Below are positions 52,324-60,540 of a stretch of DNA of 64,000 bases, piece after piece. This DNA is from a bacterium. GTDB taxonomy: Bacteria; Cyanobacteriota; Vampirovibrionia; Gastranaerophilales; Gastranaerophilaceae. Position 1 is the stretch's first letter. Each line of letters opens with the position of its first letter. Both the position numbers and the translations under genes were made by a program. Where the stretch lies: NCBI GenBank assembly GCA_017396025.1, contig JAFQNF010000026.1, positions 1 through 64,000 of the forward strand. The letters are read 5' to 3'. The notes below the pieces were generated by a model, which worked only from the letters and a program-made list of their open reading frames with translations, had not been told where the DNA came from and did not search any database.

Positions 52324-53976
52324 CTATGTTAAACCTAATCTAGCCATTAAATCACTGCCGTAAGAATCAACGCCAGCAATGTTTTTAATAATTTCAGTAC
52401 TATTTTTTACTTGTTCAATCATCTGTTTTTGATTTTGCGCATCTTCTTCTTTCTTTTTACGTTTTTCCACTTCACTGGTTGGAACTATTTGTTCTGGAGA
52501 AATATTCGCAAAATCCGCATAATCATCAACAATTTTGTTTGCATTTAGTTTATTCTTCAATGATGGGTCTAAAGATTGAGCAAGATTTATCGTAAAGGTC
52601 GTAAATCTTTCCATTGCAGATATTTTTACAGCCTTTTGTGCTTGTGCAAGCGTTGAAACAAATTCAATATCCATATTTGAACCCATTATTTCTTGTGGTG
52701 GTTCAGGTAGAATATCCAGACGGATGCATTCTTCAAACACCCAATCAATAATGTGGTTTAAACCATTATGAATTTGTTGTAGAAGCGGAGATAAAAGAAC
52801 CATTTTTTCTTCTTTTAACTCGTTGACTTCTGTAGCAGTTCTTGAACGCTCAGCTGTATTTAAAATCATTGCAAATAAATCATTATAGAAAATTTCTTTA
52901 ATTGATTGCTTTAATTTTTCTATAATAGAATCTACTTCTAAAACTCGAGGGTTTACCTCGTAAATAGGGGAAAGCCCTCTTCCGTTTTCATCTTCTTCTA
53001 TAAATGCAGCAGGTGCATCTATCATTTTCTTGTTTTTCAGACTAGCAGGGCCTTTATATGTAGGGCTTATCATCTTTTTAACTGCTTTACCCTCATCAAT
53101 AACCATACTCATCAATTGCTTAACATCTGGCAATGCATTTACCCCTGGGCACTCGCAAGGATAAACATCTTCTCCATTAACTTCAGATTCAAAAACCGCA
53201 TACGGAAACTTATCAAATCCACTTTTAGATAAGAACTTTTCTTCTGTTGAAGCCCATTCATAGTAAACAGAAACATACTTTTTATTTTCTGCCCAAACAG
53301 AACTAGGAAGAAAATCTTTATTTGGCTCAACAAAATGTACAATTTCAAACAGTTCCTCATATCTATTTGATTCAATTGCACTTAAAACCTCTTTAGAGAC
53401 ATTTTCCTCACCAAATTTGTCATACAAATTTTTAGCTGTTTCCATATAGACTCGGCAAATAGTGTCAACTTCACCTTTTGAATTTTTCGCAATTCTATAC
53501 GAACCAATAGGTAGAAGTTGACACCTTAATACCGATGTTTCATCGTTCATCATACCGAGAACAGAAATGCCGAAAACACCAATTTGCTTGTAGACGGAAG
53601 GTAATATTCGATAAAGGTTAGATGAGTTAAAAATGTCACGAAAAAGTGTTTCTACGGCATTGCACCATTTTTTTACAGGATAATTCCCCTCATGTCCATA
53701 ATTTCTTACTCTCACTTTAAACCAATTAGTTGCTGGACTTGTGGCACCAGACATCATTCCGGAAGAAAAATTACGAACAGCAAGAAGAGGGGTAGAATCC
53801 TTTATTTTTCTATTTTTCACCGGTGTTTTATTTGCTGTTCTAGCAAGGAATCTGACAGAACGAGGAAGAAAATAATCAGCCAAATCTTGCCAATCACCCT
53901 TAATTGCGTTATAAGCAACTTCTAGTTCAGCTCTTCTAGAATTAAAATACTTTTTAGAATATTTAGTTTGTTTCAT
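52324..53976 (-). CDS. Phage portal protein (head-tail connector)
   Basis: A 550-residue portal of the T7 gp8/BPP-1 class. The start FNSRRAELEVAYNAIKGDWQDLADYFLPR and the GMMSGATSPATNWFKVR segment are typical, and NTAERSRTATEVNELKEEKMVLLSPLLQQI marks the crown region. It forms the dodecameric ring for DNA packaging. The full-length frame has no disruption. Confidence 0.93.
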   Translation of the reverse strand: MKQTKYSKKYFNSRRAELEVAYNAIKGDWQDLADYFLPRSVRFLARTANKTPVKNRKIKDSTPLLAVRNFSSGMMSGATSPATNWFKVRVRNYGHEGNYPVKKWCNAVETLFRDIFNSSNLYRILPSVYKQIGVFGISVLGMMNDETSVLRCQLLPIGSYRIAKNSKGEVDTICRVYMETAKNLYDKFGEENVSKEVLSAIESNRYEELFEIVHFVEPNKDFLPSSVWAENKKYVSVYYEWASTEEKFLSKSGFDKFPYAVFESEVNGEDVYPCECPGVNALPDVKQLMSMVIDEGKAVKKMISPTYKGPASLKNKKMIDAPAAFIEEDENGRGLSPIYEVNPRVLEVDSIIEKLKQSIKEIFYNDLFAMILNTAERSRTATEVNELKEEKMVLLSPLLQQIHNGLNHIIDWVFEECIRLDILPEPPQEIMGSNMDIEFVSTLAQAQKAVKISAMERFTTFTINLAQSLDPSLKNKLNANKIVDDYADFANISPEQIVPTSEVEKRKKKEEDAQNQKQMIEQVKNSTEIIKNIAGVDSYGSDLMARLGLT

Positions 53977-53977
53977 T

Positions 53978-54181
53978 TTATTCCCCTAAAAGTTTTTTCT
54001 TTGAAGATTCAATATCATCTTCAACACCTTTGTTTGTTGTCCTGATATTTTCAGAAACAAGACCTTTCACGCCAGCTCTATTTTGAGCGGTTGCTTTTTG
54101 TGTTGATGCATCAGCTTGCGTTGCAGCTTTAATAACTTCTGTTTTATCAACAACAGAAGGATACTTTGGTGTAGAACACAT
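53978..54181 (-). CDS. Small phage protein preceding the portal
   Basis: A 67-residue protein (MCSTPKYPSVVDK...) of the short type often found just before podovirus portals. It has an Ala/Gln/Thr-rich middle and a basic-acidic tail. A strong ribosome binding site (GAAAGGA) precedes the ATG. Function unknown. A terminator hairpin lies 20 bp upstream of it. Confidence 0.65.
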   Translation of the reverse strand: MCSTPKYPSVVDKTEVIKAATQADASTQKATAQNRAGVKGLVSENIRTTNKGVEDDIESSKKKLLGE

Positions 54182-54204
54182 AAATTTTTCCTTTCTTTTT
54201 AACT

Positions 54205-54233
54205 AAAAGAACCCCTTACGTTAAGGGGTTCAA
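54205..54233 (-). terminator. Terminator upstream of the portal module
   Basis: Stem GAACCCCTTA / TAAGGGGTTC with a 3-nt loop; on the minus strand a T-rich run follows. It would separate transcription of the terminase and membrane-protein module from the structural module, so an additional promoter close to the portal module is expected. Confidence 0.8.
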
Positions 54234-54276
54234 TGATTATTTATCTTTTTCAATAATTTTCTAATTTAAAATGCCA

Positions 54277-54430
54277 ATTATCATTTGCCTTTTTTCTGTC
54301 ATTATCTTAATAATTCCTCGCTTATTTATCTATTTTTACTGAATAAATCATAAAGTACGAAATCAAAATCCCTTTTTCTTGATTTATTCTTCCTACTTTA
54401 TTTAAAGCCTCAGTCGCATTTTCATAAATT
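54277..54430 (-). pseudogene. Decayed duplicate of the C-terminus of the 55918 gene plus start of the following gene
   Basis: About 150 bp aligning with 55893-56046 at roughly 85 percent identity. It reads NKVGRINQEKGILI, close to the original NKAGRINQEKGILI, but a 4-bp deletion after IDK creates an early stop. It then continues into MTEKRQMII, matching the MTENKQMIV start of the first membrane gene, before another stop. It is an orphan remnant at the 3' end of the second membrane gene. Confidence 0.85.
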
Positions 54431-54452
54431 TAATCCTATTCTTTTTGTACCA

Positions 54453-55178
54453 TTATTCATACATTGTAAAAAACAAATTAAAATTATTGAGAATATAGCA
54501 AGCAATTACAAAATAGATTAATACATCAACAACAATTGATACACATAATTTTCTTTGTATAATCTCTTTCTTTTCTTGAACCAATTTAAATTTAATACAT
54601 AAAACAAATAAACATAAATTCTCGAAAATAGATAAAAAAACGATTCCAAAAAAGGACAAAAACATAGATAATGTAATATTTATATTTTCTGGATTAACAA
54701 ATAAGCCAAGCAAAGAAATAAGAGATAATAATCCTAGAAAAAATACACCAAATTTTGTAAACAGGAATATTAATAACCTAATTTTTTTATAATTAAAAAT
54801 TTGATTTATTCTGCAACAAACATAACATATTAAAATACAAGGCGTAACACTTAAAACATACCCAAATAACCAAAAATCAAGTTTTCCCAATAACGATATT
54901 AAGAAAAAATCAAACAATAAAATAGGGAACAAGAAAAGTGGTGTTTTTTCTAATAAATTTATAATTTTTGTTGAATAAATGGAAAAACAAGTCAGAATAA
55001 TTTTTATACTAGTTATTAAAATAAGGAAGAAAAAAAAGGCAATTGAAACATTAACAGACTTTGAGAAAATTATTCCCCAAAAAATTAATAAACTCATAGC
55101 ATATAAGAAGTAAATACCTATATTATGAACCAAAAAAGTAATAAATTTCGTTTTAGGTATCATATTAAAAGCCTTCAC
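54453..55178 (-). CDS. Multi-pass membrane protein B, function unknown
   Basis: A 241-residue protein with about six or seven hydrophobic helices and almost no soluble part. Composition is dominated by Phe, Leu and Ile. It resembles its neighbour A in length, helix layout and an internal TP motif followed by a short loop, so the two may be paralogues. It lies inside a phage cassette between terminase and portal genes, where no conserved structural gene belongs. It may be cargo, a superinfection-exclusion protein or an immunity protein; I cannot tell which. Confidence 0.65.
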   Translation of the reverse strand: MKAFNMIPKTKFITFLVHNIGIYFLYAMSLLIFWGIIFSKSVNVSIAFFFFLILITSIKIILTCFSIYSTKIINLLEKTPLFLFPILLFDFFLISLLGKLDFWLFGYVLSVTPCILICYVCCRINQIFNYKKIRLLIFLFTKFGVFFLGLLSLISLLGLFVNPENINITLSMFLSFFGIVFLSIFENLCLFVLCIKFKLVQEKKEIIQRKLCVSIVVDVLIYFVIACYILNNFNLFFTMYE

Positions 55179-55192
55179 ATTATTTCCTTTAT

Positions 55193-55921
55193 TTAACTTT
55201 CAGCAAATTTCAAAGAAGCATAAATTGATACAAAAATAATTAAATTTACGAAAAGAGAAAAAGATAAACTTTTTATTATTTTTAGTTTTTCATTTTTGAA
55301 ACTTTCTTTTATATTTTTGAAATCTATAAATTTAAGGTAAACATACAATAAATTTGAAAATATATATTCAAGAACTGTAACTACAAAAGCAAGAAAGAAC
55401 AATACAACAAAAGATAAAACACCATGTTCTTCCCTCCAAACACCGTAATTTATAAGAAAAATGATTAAGACAAAAGAAGATAAAATATTTAAAATAAAGA
55501 AAAAGAACTTTATTCCAGCTTTAAATATTTTTATTTTTACTGTTTCTTTCATCTTATTTATCAACGTATATAAGAACAATGATGGTGTAACCATAAAAAT
55601 AAAAGAACCAAAATAGTATTTTTCTTGAGGTAAGCTAAAAAATAATACAATATCAAGAATCAAAAAGAAAAGAAAAAAAAGCTTATATTTAGCAAAATAA
55701 TTATATAATTCATTTGAAGAAAAGAACGCGGCAAGTATTATATACTTTATAGGAACAACAAAAAATGAAACAAGGAAATAAACCAAAAGAGAAACCACTT
55801 TTGGAACAAAAATAGCAATTATAGAAAACATACACATAAGAATAAGAAAAAAACTTATAAATATATTTTCAATAGAAAATTTCACTACTTTTACTATCAT
55901 TTGCTTATTTTCTGTCATCAT
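55193..55921 (-). CDS. Multi-pass membrane protein A, function unknown
   Basis: A 242-residue protein with about six or seven helices. It starts inside the last codons of the upstream gene (ATGA-type overlap of 4 bp), so the two are translationally coupled. The start MTENKQMIV is duplicated in the decayed copy at 54277-54430. Phe/Leu/Ile-rich with few charges. Layout parallels membrane protein B. No known transporter motif is visible. Coupling to the soluble protein upstream suggests joint function. Confidence 0.65.
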   Translation of the reverse strand: MMTENKQMIVKVVKFSIENIFISFFLILMCMFSIIAIFVPKVVSLLVYFLVSFFVVPIKYIILAAFFSSNELYNYFAKYKLFFLFFLILDIVLFFSLPQEKYYFGSFIFMVTPSLFLYTLINKMKETVKIKIFKAGIKFFFFILNILSSFVLIIFLINYGVWREEHGVLSFVVLFFLAFVVTVLEYIFSNLLYVYLKFIDFKNIKESFKNEKLKIIKSLSFSLFVNLIIFVSIYASLKFAES

Positions 55922-56886
55922 CTTAATAATTCCTCGCTTGTTTCTTTATCTATTTTTACTGAATAAATCATAAAATATGGAATTAAAATCCCCTTTTCTT
56001 GATTTATTCTTCCTGCTTTGTTTAAAGCATCAGTTGCATTTTTATTAAATTCGTACGTATCTATAAGGTAAAATGTTATTTCACCATTTGGATGTAGATA
56101 GATATCTACAATATCTGCACGACCAATTGCCGCAAATAAATTCAATTCGTTACCAAATACAAATTCAAATCCAACAGAGGTATCTTTAACATAGCCATAA
56201 GCCTTTAGTTCTGATTTGTTTTCTCGAATTATATCTTGTATTTTTTCATTATTAGCAATTTTAATTGAAGACGGCTTATCATTATCGATAAAAATACCTT
56301 TTGTTGTTTTTAGTGCAGATGTACCAAGTTGTGATTTTATTTTTTCTACAACATAAGGTCTTAAAAATGGACTTACCTCTGAAACATTATTGTATATGGT
56401 ATGTTCACGAGCAAATGGAGTATCCATATAAGTATCCTTATTTGCCATTTTTAAGTTTTCTTTTGCATCAGTAATAAATTCTAATTTTTCCAGAAATTTT
56501 AAATTTCCTTCAGCTGCATATTTAACTGGTTTTTCTAAATGAAGATTTTCATTAATAAACATAAGCCCTTGTTTTTTTGCATTATTAAATACTTTTTCAG
56601 ATAGTTGTTTTAATGTTTCTTTGCCTTTTACCTCTTTTTTTACTGGTTTATCATTTTTTTCAATAACTATTTCTGGTTCAGATTCTTCATACAAATCTAA
56701 ATCATTAAAGAAAATCGGTTTAAATTCTTTATTTTTTTCCTGTGTTTTTTCGCCATAAAGAAGTTCAGCTCTTTCTTCCAATTTTTTTCGAGCCTTTTTC
56801 TTTTTATCTATCTCTTCCGTTTTTTCAACATATCCGGTCAACAACAACGGTTTTTCTTCTTTTTTACGTCCTTTAAAGAATTTCAT
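55918..56886 (-). CDS. Phage-encoded protein with charged N-terminus and conserved-looking C-terminal domain, unknown
   Basis: About 322 residues from the ATG at 56886 (AGAAAGG upstream). Residues 1-110 are highly charged and likely disordered, the middle holds a segment with KSQLGTSALKTTKGI, and the C-terminal about 90 residues form a compact alpha/beta domain with VDIYLHPNGEITFYLIDTYEFN and a basic-helix end. The C-terminal end is duplicated in the decayed copy at 54277-54430. It lies downstream of the large terminase. It may be an effector with a toxin-like tip or a virion-associated protein. I do not recognise the family. Confidence 0.6.
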   Translation of the reverse strand: MKFFKGRKKEEKPLLLTGYVEKTEEIDKKKKARKKLEERAELLYGEKTQEKNKEFKPIFFNDLDLYEESEPEIVIEKNDKPVKKEVKGKETLKQLSEKVFNNAKKQGLMFINENLHLEKPVKYAAEGNLKFLEKLEFITDAKENLKMANKDTYMDTPFAREHTIYNNVSEVSPFLRPYVVEKIKSQLGTSALKTTKGIFIDNDKPSSIKIANNEKIQDIIRENKSELKAYGYVKDTSVGFEFVFGNELNLFAAIGRADIVDIYLHPNGEITFYLIDTYEFNKNATDALNKAGRINQEKGILIPYFMIYSVKIDKETSEELLR

Positions 56887-56961
56887 TTTCAACCTTTCTT
56901 TTTATATAATAAATCGTTTTTTAGAAAAAAGTATAACATATTTTCCAATCGTAATATTTTT

Positions 56962-58296
56962 TTACGAATATGGGTCAAAATTTGATTCTAAAATTACAGT
57001 TTCATCACGCTCATCAATTAAGTAAGAATAATAATTAATTGCATAAATCCCCATCATCAAACTATCAGCAAAATCTGGACTTTCGCCTTGTTCAGATTTC
57101 ATATCCTTTTTAGATTGAATAAAAATCTGTCCATTTGGTTTATACGATTTTTTAATATATTCAAGTTGTGAAATAGTGAAATCAGATGATATTTTTAACC
57201 ATTCATTGTCAATAAAATCTTTTAAGGTTAAATACCCATCAGCACGCCGATTAAGTGCATTGGGTCTATTACTAGACGCTGCACCATTAAACTTTATTGC
57301 ATTAGAAATAACATTTTTTATGCTTACATAAATCGAATATCCAAGCCCATCTGCATCTAAAATCAAAAGTTCTGGTTTCCAACGAGAATACAAATTAATA
57401 ATCCTACCTTTTGTAACATCAGTATCTGGTTCACTCCAATGTTCTTGTTTTTCTAACGACCACTGCGTTGTACTTTTTGACTCAATCAAACTTGCAACAC
57501 AAAGGTCGCCACCATTTCCAGCTAAATCCACAGACATACAACGAATTTTTCTATAATTCTCATCTTTTATTTTTATATTTTTTGCTTTATCAAGCTTGAT
57601 TGCAGAAAACAAAAAATCATTTGTTGTATCTAATGGATTTCCTTCCCAAATATATTCATAATCCAATATATTTCGTTGTTTACAACGTTTTGCCTCATCT
57701 ATTAATTTTTGGGGGCAATATTTATTATCGTAATAATTTATTTTTATGTGCAAACAATCATCTCTGGAAACGAACTCAGAATAAACAGGGTCTTTGCGTA
57801 CAAGTCTATTCATAGTGAAAATTACAATAGAGTTCTTTTTTCTTATCGTAGGGATAATAACATCAAGCGTAGATTTTGTTATGGCTTGAGCTTCATCAAT
57901 CCACAAAACATCCACACCCTCTAAACCTTTTATATTTACTCTACCTTGCTCTCTAAAACCTTTAAAGATGATACTTGAATTGCTAGTATTATGAATTATT
58001 TTATTAGATTTTACTGTGAAATTTAAGTTATAGTCCGAAATTAAATCATTAAAAATTTTATAAACACTATCAGAAATAGTTGCCTGAGTCTCTCTTCCAC
58101 AACATACCCTAACTTTTCTTTGTTCGGCTAACCAGAGAATTATCCTAGCTATACTTTGTGATTTGCCACCACCTCGCCCTCCTTCAATTAAAAAATAATT
58201 ATAATTATTAATGTTTGTTATTACAGGGATTAATTTTTCAGGGATATCCAAAATTTTAGGTAATTCAATCATCTTGTTTTTCCAATTTTTCTCCAA
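56962..58296 (-). CDS. Phage terminase large subunit
   Basis: A 444-residue DNA-packaging motor. ATPase: Walker A GGRGGGKS (residues 39-46) and Walker B VLWIDEAQ. Nuclease: CMSVDLAGNGGD and LLILDADGLGYS with the SPDFADSLMMG motif carrying the third Asp. It resembles the PBSX/XtmB-type terminases. Translation from TTG at the annotated start has a GGAG box 5 nt upstream; an in-frame ATG lies eight codons downstream. It overlaps the small-subunit gene by about 30 bp. Confidence 0.94.
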   Translation of the reverse strand: MEKNWKNKMIELPKILDIPEKLIPVITNINNYNYFLIEGGRGGGKSQSIARIILWLAEQRKVRVCCGRETQATISDSVYKIFNDLISDYNLNFTVKSNKIIHNTSNSSIIFKGFREQGRVNIKGLEGVDVLWIDEAQAITKSTLDVIIPTIRKKNSIVIFTMNRLVRKDPVYSEFVSRDDCLHIKINYYDNKYCPQKLIDEAKRCKQRNILDYEYIWEGNPLDTTNDFLFSAIKLDKAKNIKIKDENYRKIRCMSVDLAGNGGDLCVASLIESKSTTQWSLEKQEHWSEPDTDVTKGRIINLYSRWKPELLILDADGLGYSIYVSIKNVISNAIKFNGAASSNRPNALNRRADGYLTLKDFIDNEWLKISSDFTISQLEYIKKSYKPNGQIFIQSKKDMKSEQGESPDFADSLMMGIYAINYYSYLIDERDETVILESNFDPYS

Positions 58297-58546
58297 CTTT
58301 TATATCAAGCTCTATTCCATCAATTTTTACAGAGCCCATCTTATTCACCTGCGGTTGCACCTTATCTTTTTCAGAATACAAACCACATAATTTCCCTTTT
58401 AATTCTTCAGCTTTTAGAAATATTGAAATATCCGGATTTATTTCATCATCTTTTCCTTTACGGTTCAGAGCCATTTCTTGTATAACCTCTAAATTTTCAA
58501 AAGAATCAGACTTTGAATATTCACAACCTTTTTTCTTTCTAGCCAT
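58265..58546 (-). CDS. Phage terminase small subunit (putative)
   Basis: A 93-residue protein immediately before the large terminase. The pattern NPDISIFLKAEELKGKLCGLY resembles the C-terminal alpha-helix of small terminase subunits (x-DxxxxxKAxELLGKxLGxF). The N-terminal DNA-binding part is short. Assigned by position and that helix. Confidence 0.65.
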   Translation of the reverse strand: MARKKKGCEYSKSDSFENLEVIQEMALNRKGKDDEINPDISIFLKAEELKGKLCGLYSEKDKVQPQVNKMGSVKIDGIELDIKVGEKLEKQDD

Positions 58547-58904
58547 AAACTTTCACCAATTTTTTCTCACCATTAAAATCGACTGCATATTGAAAGACTT
58601 TCCCATCTTTACGCTCACGATTTATTCCATAAACAAATCCTGCACGCTCTTTTGTCCCATACTTAATCTTTATTTCTTGCCATTTCCCAGATTCAATTTC
58701 TCTTAAGAACTTAGATGTCTTTTTTCTGTTTGGTCTAAAAAGCTCATATTTTTGTTCTTTGATATTAAATTGAGTTAATTCAGCAATTAACGCACCACAC
58801 CTTGGACAATGCAAGATCTCTAGTTTTCTGTCACGATAGTTAAAATCAGAAGCAACAAAAACAGTTCGAAAGGGCTCATGATATAGCCCACAACAAAAAA
58901 TCAT
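58539..58904 (-). CDS. Phage protein with Cys-pair metal-binding motifs, unknown
   Basis: About 121 residues from the ATG at 58904 (GGGGA 6 nt upstream). Cys residues in FCCGLYHEPF and HCPRCGAL could bind one zinc ion, as in small phage regulators. The remainder has basic stretches (RPNRKKTSKFL, KIKYGTKERAG). It is the first gene of the phage module and overlaps the small terminase gene by 8 bp. Function unknown. Confidence 0.6.
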   Translation of the reverse strand: MIFCCGLYHEPFRTVFVASDFNYRDRKLEILHCPRCGALIAELTQFNIKEQKYELFRPNRKKTSKFLREIESGKWQEIKIKYGTKERAGFVYGINRERKDGKVFQYAVDFNGEKKLVKVYG

Positions 58905-58910
58905 AACCAT

Positions 58911-59228
58911 TCCCCAAACTAACTTATGCGATTAAAAATAAAAATCGCAAACCATCCCCTTTGACTTAACGAACCCAGCCACCGTTTCGCAGAATTTTGC
59001 TGTCTTGAAATTTCTTTAGCTCCAGTTATCACTCGCTTGCTATCGCAGTCGCTCGTTTCACTTCCGCGTTACCTAATTACATTAGTCCGAAATTCCGCTA
59101 CTCAAGTCTTAGTTCAAATCATAATTTTATACTAACACATTTTTATTCTATTCGATATATCTCTTAGAAATATATTTACATTTCTTAACAAGATTGCTTT
59201 ATTTCGAAACGTATGAGATAAAGAAAAA
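58911..59228. other. Intergenic region between phage cassette and pseudopilin gene, GC-richer in the middle
   Basis: Upstream of the phage operon lies a GCGATT-AAAAATAAA-AATCGC inverted repeat (58928-58948), which could be an operator or hairpin. The central part (about 58960-59110) is richer in GC than the rest and has many CGCT/GCGA-like words (TATCGCAGTCGCTCG). It has no open frame or tRNA, and the sequence style resembles 30140-30255. The last 100 bp are AT-rich and probably hold the promoter of the pseudopilin gene. Confidence 0.5.
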
Positions 59229-59897
59229 ATGGAGAAAAGAGTAACAAAAAGAGCATTTACCCTAGCAGAAACACTAATAACACTTGTTGTTATTGGGATT
59301 TTAGCTATGATTACAGTTCCATCTTTAATGCAAACCCATGAACATTACGCGTTTTCTGCAGCATTAAAAAAGAATTTTTCTGTTTTAAGCAATGCATTTA
59401 GTTTGTCAAAAAAATTTGATTACAACGACTACGAGGACTGGGGGCACGCAGATAACAATTCTCAAGGCATTTACGATAATTATATTTATATACGTTCACA
59501 CTTAAACGTAATTAGAGAGTGCAAAGATAAAGTTGGTTGTTGGTCACAAGATATCACACTTGATCCTAAAGGGGATGTTGCAAGTGGAGCTACTACAAAG
59601 GGGATAGGAACAAATATTGTTACTTTTACATTAAGTGATGGTACAAATGTTTGTCTTGATTACTGGAATGAATCTGATACAAAAACAAGATTTGGGGTAA
59701 CTGAAAACTTATTGCAAAATTCGCTTTCTGTTTGGGTTGATGTTAACGGAGATAAAAAACCAAACAGAATGGGAAAAGATGTTTATGCATTTATTTTAAC
59801 ATCTGCTGGACTTGTACCAGCTGGTGCAAACAATGGTTCAGAAAATTGCACAACAACCGGTTACGATTGTGCTGCAAAATACATTAGACATTTTTAA
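59229..59897 (+). CDS. GspH-like type II pseudopilin / minor pilin
   Basis: A 222-residue pilin-like protein with the class III signal KRA|FTLAET (cleavage after Ala9, Glu at +5) followed by the hydrophobic helix LITLVVIGILAMITVPSL. The canonical Gly before the cleavage point is Ala. The C-terminal part has two Cys pairs (near residues 96/103 and 207/214). It likely is a minor pilin built by the PilB/PilC machinery encoded at 30.7-37.0 kb. It stands alone here, next to the phage module. Confidence 0.85.
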   Translation: MEKRVTKRAFTLAETLITLVVIGILAMITVPSLMQTHEHYAFSAALKKNFSVLSNAFSLSKKFDYNDYEDWGHADNNSQGIYDNYIYIRSHLNVIRECKDKVGCWSQDITLDPKGDVASGATTKGIGTNIVTFTLSDGTNVCLDYWNESDTKTRFGVTENLLQNSLSVWVDVNGDKKPNRMGKDVYAFILTSAGLVPAGANNGSENCTTTGYDCAAKYIRHF

Positions 59898-60364
59898 CGA
59901 TGATATTTTTCATTGTTGTTAATTTTAAAAGCTCTGTAAATTTGTTCTGTTAAAATCATTCTTATCATCTGATGAGTAAATGTCATTTTTGAGAAACTAA
60001 GTTTTAAAGATGCTTTTGCACTAACTTTTTCGTGTAAACCATTTGCTCCACCAATAATAAAAGTAATATCATTTACACCACAATTAGCAATTTCTTTTAA
60101 TTTTTCTGCAAATTCTTCTGAAGAAAATTGTTTACCCTTGATTTCAAGTGTAATAACAAAAGAATCTTGTTTTATTTGTTGAAGAATTTTATCAGCCTCA
60201 AGCTCTTTATATTTTTCACAAAGAGATTCATCTAAAATTTGTTCTGCATTAACTTCAATAATGTTAAAACTACAAAAAGGCAAGAGTCTTTTTTCATACT
60301 CTTTTATGGCATCTTTCAAATATTGTTCTTTAATTTTTCCAACAGCAATAATCTTTACATTCAT
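59894..60364 (-). CDS. rlmH: 23S rRNA pseudouridine1915 N3-methyltransferase
   Basis: A 156-residue SPOUT methyltransferase with the start MNVKIIAVGKIKEQYLKDAIKEYEKRL, the SAM knot FIIGGANGLHEKV and the C-terminal LSFSKMTFTHQMIRMILTEQIYRAF, followed by YHR. All are diagnostic of RlmH. Length matches the family exactly (about 155). It is convergent with the pseudopilin gene and overlaps it by 4 bp. Confidence 0.96.
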   Translation of the reverse strand: MNVKIIAVGKIKEQYLKDAIKEYEKRLLPFCSFNIIEVNAEQILDESLCEKYKELEADKILQQIKQDSFVITLEIKGKQFSSEEFAEKLKEIANCGVNDITFIIGGANGLHEKVSAKASLKLSFSKMTFTHQMIRMILTEQIYRAFKINNNEKYHR

Positions 60365-60540
60365 AAAAGCATTATAAAATGCTTATGGTTCTAAGTAAAT
60401 AACCTCTCATATAAATGTATGATTTCCCAAAAACTTAACATATTATATAATAATTTTTGAAACTGGGAATATTAGGTGTAATAGACCCAAGAAGACTTAA
60501 GGGGATATTTAACTAGGATAAGTAACAGGAGAAGAAAATA

